DNA of 64,000 bases from Hyperoodon ampullatus. Taxonomy: Eukaryota; Chordata; Mammalia; Artiodactyla; Ziphiidae. Numbering within the stretch: the stretch's first letter is position 1; each line of letters opens with the position of its first letter. The notes beneath the pieces are model-generated. The model made no database searches. It saw only the letters and a program-made list of their open reading frames with translations, and was not told the origin of the DNA. Made by a program: the position numbers and the translations under genes. Shown in pieces: positions 56,435-64,000 of the stretch. The stretch covers positions 124,144,152 through 124,208,151 of the forward strand of contig OX457061.1 of the NCBI GenBank assembly GCA_949752795.1. The letters are read 5' to 3'.

Positions 56435-57045
56435 CAAACAAACTCATAGAAAAAGAGGTAAGATTTGTGGTTACCAAAGGTGGGGGGGTGGGGGAAGCAG
56501 GATTCTATGAAGGTGGTCAAAAGGGACAGACTTCCAGTTATAAGATAAATATGTTCTAGGGACGTGATGTACAGCATGATTAACATAATTAACACTGTTG
56601 TACATTATATATGAAAGTTGTCAAAAGACTAAATCCTGAGAGTTCTCACCACAAGGAAAAAATACTTTTTTCTTTTACTTTGTATCTATATGAGATGGTT
56701 GGACATTCACTAAATTTATTGTGGTAATCACTTCGTGATGTAAATTAAGTCATTATGCTGCATAGCTTAAAACTTATACAGCGCTGTATGGGACTTCCTT
56801 GGAGGTCCAGTGGTTAAGATTTCACCTTCCAATGCAGGAGGTGCAGGTTCGACCCCTGGTCAGGGAGCTAAGATCCCACATGCCTCGGGGCCGAAAGACC
56901 AAAACATAAAACAGAAGCAATATTGTAACAAATTCAATAAAGACTTTGAAAATGGTCCGCATCAAAAAAATATTAAAAGAAAAAAACGTATACAGTGCTG
57001 TATGCCAATTACATCTCAATCATATTGGAAGGGAAAAAAAGAAAA
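56435..57045 (+). mobile_element. Old L1 3' end, split by a SINE
   Basis: 'tttgtggttaccaaaggtgg', 'cttccagttataagataaat', 'gtacagcatgattaacataa', 'tgaaagttgtcaaaagacta', 'attgtggtaatcacttcgtg', 'gcttaaaacttatacagcgc' then, beyond the SINE, 'atgccaattacatctcaatc'. L1MA/MB-like 3' end, non-coding. Confidence 0.82.
56791..56989 (+). mobile_element. CHR-1-like SINE, older subtype
   Basis: Begins 'ggacttccttggaggtccag' and has B-box 'aggttcgacccctgg', then 'ggagctaagatcccacatgc', and an irregular A-rich tail. It lacks the second GC-rich half of CHR-2 copies. The 15-bp duplication 'atacagcgctgtatg' at 56776-56790 has one mismatch to 'atacagtgctgtatg' at 56990-57004, consistent with greater age. 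Confidence 0.92.
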
Positions 57046-57104
57046 AATATACAGATCAGAAATCAGTGAAATTGAAAACAGGAAGCCAATCATCAGGATG
57101 CCCT

Positions 57105-57530
57105 ACAGCAGGTGGAGTGGATAATCTGTGGTCCATCCAGACCATGGAATAGTATTTGGCACCTATAAGAAATGAGCTACCAAGCTATGAGAAGATATAA
57201 AGGAAATTTAAATGCATATTATTAAGTGAAAGTAGCCAATGTGAAAAGGCTCCATACTGTATGATTCCAGCTACATTACCTTCTGAAAAAGGCAAAACTA
57301 TGGAGACAGTAAAAAGATCCGTGGTTGCCAGGGGTTAGAGGACATGAGGAATGACTAAGCAGAGCACAGAGGATATTTACGGCAGTGACACTGCCCTGTA
57401 TACCATAATGGTGGATACATATCATTATAAATTTGTCCAAGACCATATAAACTACAACACCAAGAGTGAAACCCTTTTTTGTGAAATAGTTGGGGATATT
57501 TAGAAACTGAGCACGCTATTTAAATAAAAA
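57105..57530 (+). mobile_element. Old L1 3' end
   Basis: 'ccatggaatagtatttggca', 'agaaatgagctaccaagcta', 'taaatgcatattattaagtg', 'gaaaaggctccatactgtat', 'actatggagacagtaaaaag', 'gttgccaggggttagaggac' and 'ccataatggtggatacatat' are sequential landmarks of an L1M 3' end. No intact frame. Confidence 0.87.
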
Positions 57531-58547
57531 CACAACCTTAAAACAAAAATAAATAAATAATCTTTAGTTGCTTATTTTCAATCAAAATATTGAATTTATC
57601 CTAAATGGTTAGATACATTAGGGAAAATTTCATTTAATGAATAGTCCCAAACTCATTAATTCAAGTCACAAAACATTATTCCTTGGCTTTATGCCATTTT
57701 CTTTCATTCCTTTCTCCTTTAATCAGCTGAACTTTCTTTAATCCAGTCCCCAAACTCTTTCTACCTTCTTTTTGAATCACTTGAAATATACCTAGTTCAT
57801 TAACTAGAGTTAGTTTTGAAGAGAAGGACATGGTATAGTGCAGGCAGACAGTGGCTGGAATTGATAAGGTTACTGCACAGAAAGGTAATGAGAAACAGAA
57901 CAATTTATGTTCCATTCTCTTTGCCATCTGCTGAAAAGGGCTGTAACTTTATAATAAGGGCACAAATAGCTAAATGACTCAAATATAAACCTCAAGAAGT
58001 CAAATAACTCAATGTCTAGAATTTTACGCTTTATACTATATTTCACTTTAGCAAGAGTTCTATACTCAAAAAAAAAAATCAACCTTCAATTGTTGGAAAA
58101 AAGTTAATTGCAATATATATGTATCTATGCCACATGCAACAAATAAGTATATAAAGACATATGTTTTAACATAGGAATGGTCACATTTGAATTAATGTCA
58201 GAGTTTTTTGTCTCAAGATAATTGAATAGGTTGTCAGACTAATGCTCTTTACATTGGAAATAACAATCAGTGTCAATTTAATTGACAGCTGAGAATGATA
58301 CAAAAAAAAAAGTGCAGTATGCCTCATACTTGAGGATTGACTCTTGAAGTTGGCAAATTTAATCTAAGGATGACTTAGTATTCTGTCCAATTGGATTATA
58401 GATTTATTTACTATTCAATAAAAGGTTTATGTTAAAAATGATATTTATCTTATTTTCTAAGTTACACACTTCTGTGGTACATCAATCAATACTATATTTC
58501 CAGTGAACAAAATGTAATGAAATAATTTTGTAATAAAAATGATTATT
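57531..58547. other. Repeat-poor stretch
   Basis: Nothing recognised. Frames at 57676-57927 and 57870-58082 on the minus strand overlap and have no known motif. Confidence 0.35.
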
Positions 58548-58770
58548 TCTTAGCTCTCAATTTGTGCTAGGAATTGCAGTTAAGACTTTATCGGCATAGA
58601 TTCTATTTTAATCTTGAAAGTAACCCTCAGAGAAATATATTGCTAGCATTTCTGAGTGAGAACTGAGACTTAGAAATGTAATTTTTAAGATAAATACTGG
58701 GAAAGGTAGAAGGAGAGGCTCAAATTCTCATCTTTGTCACTTTAGAGCTTCTACTCTTAAGGATTACACT
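58548..58770 (-). mobile_element. MIR SINE
   Basis: 'tttgtgctaggaattgcagt', 'ttttaatcttgaaagtaacc', 'gagtgagaactgagactta' and 'gagaggctcaaattctcatc' match antisense MIR in order. Confidence 0.75.
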
Positions 58771-61279
58771 ATACATTTTACAATCACATATGCTTATCTT
58801 CCGAATCAAATGACAATAAGATTTCCTTGATATCCACAGCACAGTGCTGGGCACTAGAAATTACTCAATATTTTAATTTCATTGCACAGCAGACAACCTG
58901 GTGTTTATTTTATTTAAAAATATTTTAGCAGCTAAAAAATATTTTTCTTTAAGATAGAGAAGACCCCATCAAATTCAAACTATATTTCAGAGGCTTAGTA
59001 AATATGAAGTGGCAGGAGATCTGCTTAAATAAATTCCAAAGCTTTCATAAATTTTCAAGATAAATATTGGAGAAATTAGAGTAAATAAAAGTGAATCTGC
59101 TCTGCTGACAGAATATTATGAAAGCAGCATTTTTAAGGCATTTCAAAATACATTGCTTATGGTAGTTCAAACCTGAGAAGGACTGGAGACATTTTACAAA
59201 AATTTTTTGTTGAGAACAAGTTCATATTTTATTAGGCATCGCTCATACTCAAAGTAAAAACAATCTTGTGTTGTTTCTAGCTTAAATATAGTCTTAAAAA
59301 TAATTACAACCCACTAGCATAATAAGAAAAGGTCAAAATTTAGGAAGACAAAAGGTAACTAAATTTATTGTTTTGTTATAATATTCTTTATCTCTGGAGA
59401 ATGTGATGGCATAACATCACTGAACTCACAGAACCCTTTGACTAAGTTATGAATATTCTTTAAACAGTCCTTGTAAAAATATTAGTATTTCATGCATTCT
59501 CATTGATGACTAAATAAGTCTTAGTAGTGGACCTAAAATTCTCCTTGAAAACTCACTATTCAGCTCAAGTACTTAGGCTCATCTCCATCAAATACAAAGG
59601 ATGCTTTGAAACGTAGTTGAGGTAAAGAAAGAAAAACCAACAAGCAATTTTTATATTTAAATTGATCATAAAATAAAATGTTTGCTAACGTGAAATATCA
59701 CAAAGCCTAAAAGTCCCCCCCAAAGTTTTACAAAGAAAACATATCCTATTTCCGTACTTAAACCGTAAGCCTTTCACCGCTTATTTTCATTTGCGTTGTT
59801 ACAGTCATTATCTATAAACCATGCTTTTCAGTCTTCCATAAAGTTTTATAGTGCAGATTTCAAGAAATATCTAAAAACATTTAACAACTTCTGTTATATC
59901 TTTTGAGAAATGTCCCCTAATTGCAAATTAGGTGGTTATTTGTTTGAAAGTTAATGTGCCTCTAAAAACCCTCTTATTATCTGGGAATAACTGTAGGTGT
60001 TGGGATCCTTAGGCAACACATGGATCCTCTCCTGTAATACAGAGACTTAACATTTATGTTTTCATTCTTTTTTTTTTCAACATTTGTTTTATTTCCTTTT
60101 CATTCTTTTTAAACTGGCTAGATTCAGTTCAGTGACACCAGCTTACATTTTAGTAGGGAACTGTTAAAATTAACATTTCATGTACGCATGTGATTTTGAC
60201 CAAAGCCTTTTTGAAAATCTTTGTTGAATGATATAATTTCAAGTAAAATATTTGGTTCCCTATCATTAATGTTCTCACCAACTCGTAAATGCAAATAAAT
60301 CATATCTATAGCAACATTCCAAAGGTCAGGATTATGACCTTATGACTGGGCTCTTATCAAGATGTCCAATCATTTTCTCCTTGTCCCCTAACAGTGATTA
60401 CTCCCTCTAGGATTTTAAGAAGGAACTGATGGAGGCTGACATGTTTTGATACCATATCCTTTGGCGTTTACCGCTTGTATCTCCTTGCTTAATTAATACC
60501 AGTCACTATGCTTCTCTCCTGTTGTGACTAATTGATTTTTGTGTGTGTTGTTACTAACCTCTGTCAAATCGTGTGCTTTCAACAGGACAAATTCTGCTAT
60601 TCCTCATGAAGGACCTTTCCTAGCAAAGTTATATAAATCTTTTCTTTCTACCACAACTCACAGTAATTCAAAAGCAGGACTGGCTTTGGAGACATTAACA
60701 CAGGATCATACTCTTAGTTCTATCTATATTATCTCCAAAATAAGGATCAGCTACTCAGCTGGACTCTGGTTTGTTTTTTTCCCACGTGTAGACCTTGAGT
60801 CCACATGATGGCTCTGGTGTGTTGCTGACACCACTGGGCTCTGGGTTCAAATTCTTGGCCCTGGTATTTCAACAGAAATACTGCGTCCTCTGTTAATTAA
60901 GCAATATATGGTGTGATTCTTTCCAGAGCTCTTGAATGTTCCATCCCTTGAAAATTCTAGAAATTGTCTGTAGGTCTCTGTGTACCCATCTATAGAAACA
61001 GCCTCAAACTCAGCCTAAAATCATATGCTTCAAATCACACAACTTTTTAAATAGATTATATCATTTTCAAGAGAAGTAGAGTCTACCTCTATCTCTTCTG
61101 GCTTTTGTCAAATACTCTATCCAAAGAAATGTCAATTCCTTATTTATCTTCTTAATGAAACACATATGCCATAATTCTTTTTGATGACCATATTTGATGT
61201 CAAATTATGATCAGATTTTTATTCATATTAAAATATTTAAAATGTCATCAAATCTTAAAATATTTCTAAATATATAGAT
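58771..61279. other. Repeat-poor AT-rich stretch
   Basis: About 2.5 kb with no firm element. A MIR-like fragment may lie at 60830-60880 ('ctctgggttcaaattcttgg'). The 89-codon frame at 60539-60808 has no known motif. Confidence 0.35.
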
Positions 61280-62315
61280 GTCACAAATTATAAATAAAAA
61301 AATAGATTTGCTGTTTCCCAAAATAGAAGGCTAATTGTTTCAGACTATATCTCCTCCTGAAAAAATACTATAAAAACTAGAGACTTGATATATGTTAGCA
61401 ATACTTTTCTTAAACCCAACCAAGAGCCCACCTACAGGTGTTTGCAGGCTAAGACTAATTTAAAGAAAAAACATAACTCAGAGAAGTTAAAAGCCTGAAG
61501 GGTGCTTTTTCCATGAGTCTCTTTGTCATTATGAAGAAATTTAAATTTAATGCTTTTAATGATCTCATGACTGAGGATGAATGAAAGATTTTAGAAGGAG
61601 ATGTTTGCCTACAACAGAAACATATAAGAAGGGATGAATCCTAAACTGAGAATCAAGAACTGGAAATGTACCAAACCTGGAGTGGAAAAAACCCCACAAA
61701 ACTGCCACCTTTTTATTACCTGTGACATTCAAGGAATCTTAAGCCTCAAAAAAGTTTTGTTATAGTTCCGAATAGAATTATACTCAGGATACTATCCTCA
61801 GGAGAGTGGCAGAGAATCAGAACCTCTCTGGAATACCATCATTAATATCTTTAATACCATCATTAACATCTTTATTTTTATTAAAAATCATATTTTGGGA
61901 AATCAGTAGATAGAAGAAGACAAACAGTAACAAAAGTATCTTTCCTTCATGAACAAGACTAGCTCAAATCATGCGCAACAAAAAAACTCACATAGTTCTT
62001 CAATTGTTGATTCTCAAGTACAACCTACAAAATGAATATACTTACAATGTTTAAAGAAAGATGAGCTCAAAAGGAATTATAAAAAGCCACAGAGTTCATT
62101 AGAAATATAATGATTGGATACTTTACAAATAAAAATTCAACAACCAATATTAAAAATGAATAAATGGGTTTAACAGCAGGTAAGATACCAGCTAAATATA
62201 AAATTGATGAACCAAAAGGTAAGTTAACATTATTTACATTGTCCAGCAGCCCATCACAAGTTATCAGGCATGAAAAGAAGCAGATCAAAGTCATCCATAA
62301 TGAAGAGAAAAATCA

Positions 62316-62910
62316 ACCATAATTCAAAAAGATTCATGCACTTCAATGTTCATTGCAGCACTATTTACAATAGCCAAGACATGGAAACAACCTAAATGTC
62401 CATCGACAGATGAATGGATAGAGAAGATGTGGTGCATATATACCATGGAACATGACACAGCCATAAAAAGGAACAAAATAGTGCCATTTGCAGAGACATG
62501 GATGGACCCAGAGACTGTCATAGAGAGTGAAGTAAGTTAGAAAGAGAAAAACAAATATCATATAATATCACTTATATGTGGAATCTAGACAAATGGTACA
62601 GATGAACTTATCTGCAAAGCAGAAATAGAGACACAGACGTAGAGAACAAACATATGGCTTCCAAGGGGGAAAGGGGGATGGGATAAATCGGGAGGTTGGG
62701 ATTGACATACTTATACTATTGATACTATGTATAAAATAGGTAACTAATGAGAACCTACTGTGTAGCAGAGGGAACTCTACTCGGTGCTCCGTGGTGACCT
62801 ACATGGGAAGGAAATCAAAAAAGAGTGGATAGATTTATTCATAGAGCTGATTCACTTTGCTGTGCAGCAGAAACTAACACGTTGTAAAGCAACTACACTC
62901 CAATAAAAAT
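62316..62910 (+). mobile_element. Young L1 3' end with ORF2 C-terminal remnant
   Basis: Frame 62346-62540 encodes the ORF2 C-terminus (M-F-I-A-A-L-F-T-I-A-K-T-W-K-Q-P). The YSAIKRN motif is changed to D-T-A-I-K-R-N, and the frame stops early. The 3' untranslated region ends 'ccaataaaaattatatata', running into a (TA)/(GATA) simple tract at about 62911-62942. Confidence 0.94.
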
Positions 62911-63534
62911 TATATATATATAGATAGATATAGATATATATAAACAGACCCAAGAAAACGGAAATGATGGAATAAGCAAAGAACAACGTTAAATCTAAAA
63001 TGAGCTTCCATCACATGTTTGAGATGCTACAGAAAAAACATGAACAGAATGAAAAGGAGAAATGAAAATTATAAAGAAAAAGACCAACACGGTACTTCTA
63101 GAGTTGAAAAATATAATATCTGAAACAAAAACTACACTGTAGTATGTAAGCTGAATATTAGATTGCCAAAGATTAGTGCACTGAAAACTTAGCAATAGAA
63201 ACGATCCAAAATGTAGCACAGGAGAAATAAAGAGTGAGACTGAACACGTGTTGCCATGTACACTGGTGTAACATATGTTTACTTGAAGGCCCAGAACAAA
63301 AAGTGGTGGTGGGAGACCAAAGAATAACAGTAGTAAACTTCCCATAGGCAATGAAAACTATAAACACACAGATCAAAAAGCACAGCGTGTATAAGCAGAA
63401 TATTTTAAAGAAAATTACACCAAAGCACATAATGATCCAACTGCTAAAACCACTAAGAAAAAGAAAATCATAAAAACAATCAGAGAACTAAGACCTACTA
63501 CATACAGAGGAACGAAGATAAGAATTACAGCACC

Positions 63535-63774
63535 CTTACATTGACATAAATACACTACTATGTGTAAAACAGATAGCTAGTGGGAACCTGCAGTGTAGCA
63601 CAGGGAGCTCAGGTCGGTGCTCTGTGGTGACCTAGAGGGGTGGGATTGGGGGTGGGAGGGAGGTCCAAGAGGGAGGGGATATATGTATGCACATGGCTGA
63701 TTCACTTGGTTGTACAGCAGAAACTAACACAACATGGTAAAGCAATTATACTCCAATAAAAATAAATAAATAAA
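63535..63774 (+). mobile_element. Young L1 3' end nested in old L1 ORF1
   Basis: 'tacactactatgtgtaaaac', 'gtgtagcacagggagctcag', 'ggtgacctagaggggtggga', 'gctgattcacttggttgtac', 'ccaataaaaataaataaata'. The old ORF1 sequence continues across it with a small loss. Confidence 0.93.
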
Positions 63775-63860
63775 CAAGAAACTATGCAAGCCATAAGGTA
63801 ATGGAGGGAAACATTGCTGATGGCTTTTACAGTGTGACACTTTCCTATAAAGTTATATAT

Positions 63861-64000
63861 ATTATTCACGTACTATTTGATCAGGAGTCCATTCTAGGTA
63901 TTTAATGAAGAGGAAAAATAAAAGTGTACAATCCCAACTAGCATAAGATAAAATGTAGAGTGATAAAGACCAATTAAAATTTAGTTTTAAGAATCAAATG
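63861..64000. other. Unassigned end of window
   Basis: Probably more old L1, but not identified. The window cuts off here. Confidence 0.3.

Larger units (their letters stand above)
61280..63860 (+). mobile_element. Old L1/HAL1-like 5' and ORF1 region, sense
   Basis: 61350-62300 resembles the L1ME/HAL1 leader ('tgaaaaaatactataaaaac', 'gatatatgttagcaatac', 'cccacctacaggtgtttgca'). 62943-63530 follows its ORF1: 'aacagacccaagaaaacgga', 'cacggtacttctagagttga', 'gcaatagaaacgatccaaaa', 'gaaaactataaacacacaga', 'aaattacaccaaagcacata'. The frame resumes after 63775 with 'aagaaactatgcaagccata'. Interrupted by two young L1 ends. No intact ORF1 protein. Confidence 0.65.

Overview
The window is vertebrate nuclear DNA, almost certainly from a cetacean (whale or dolphin). 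The main clue is about a dozen copies of a GC-rich, tRNA-derived SINE that opens with a 'GGGCTTCCCTGGTGG' motif, carries Pol III A- and B-box-like motifs and ends in poly(A), usually between 9-17 bp target-site duplications (TSDs). I recognise this as the cetacean CHR-2-type family. The truncated young L1 3' ends are of the even-toed ungulate/cetacean kind. MIR, L2, Tigger, old L1 and ERV1-type LTR remnants are expected of any placental mammal.

I find no protein-coding gene, exon, rRNA, functional tRNA, CRISPR array or operon. The window reads as intergenic or deep intronic DNA. Nearly every open frame over 100 codons is explained by a SINE, a LINE or a decayed transposase.

Layout. 1-8.8 kb: L2 remnants (both strands), young L1 3' ends, two SINEs, a MIR and three small DNA-transposon relics. 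8.8-18.4 kb: a deeply nested block. An old antisense L1 is broken by an LTR-like element and by a complete Tigger1 (12804-16480, TA duplications). Tigger1 is itself broken by two SINEs and two L1 3' ends. A solo ERV1-type LTR (16854-17342) follows, then another antisense L1. 18.4-31 kb: mostly repeat-poor, with L1 3' ends, SINEs, a MIR and two diverged copies of a repeat I cannot name. 31.2-31.7 kb: an imperfect palindrome of about 490 bp. 32-38 kb: L1 pieces and SINEs. 38-46 kb: a short CpG-dense patch, microsatellites, and antisense then sense old L1. 46-55 kb: repeat-poor, with MIRs, a Tigger relic and a SINE carrying an apparent 3' transduction. 55-57.5 kb: three L1 3' ends in a row with two SINEs. 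57.5-64 kb: repeat-poor DNA, then an old L1 ORF1 region split by two young L1 3' ends.

No genes work together here. The information is mainly historical: target-site duplications and nesting give a relative order of insertions, from L2/MIR and old L1, through Tigger1 and LTRs, to young L1 and CHR-type SINEs. Repeat boundaries were set by eye and may be off by 5-30 bp (more for old L1/L2). Family names come from remembered consensus features, not from a database search.
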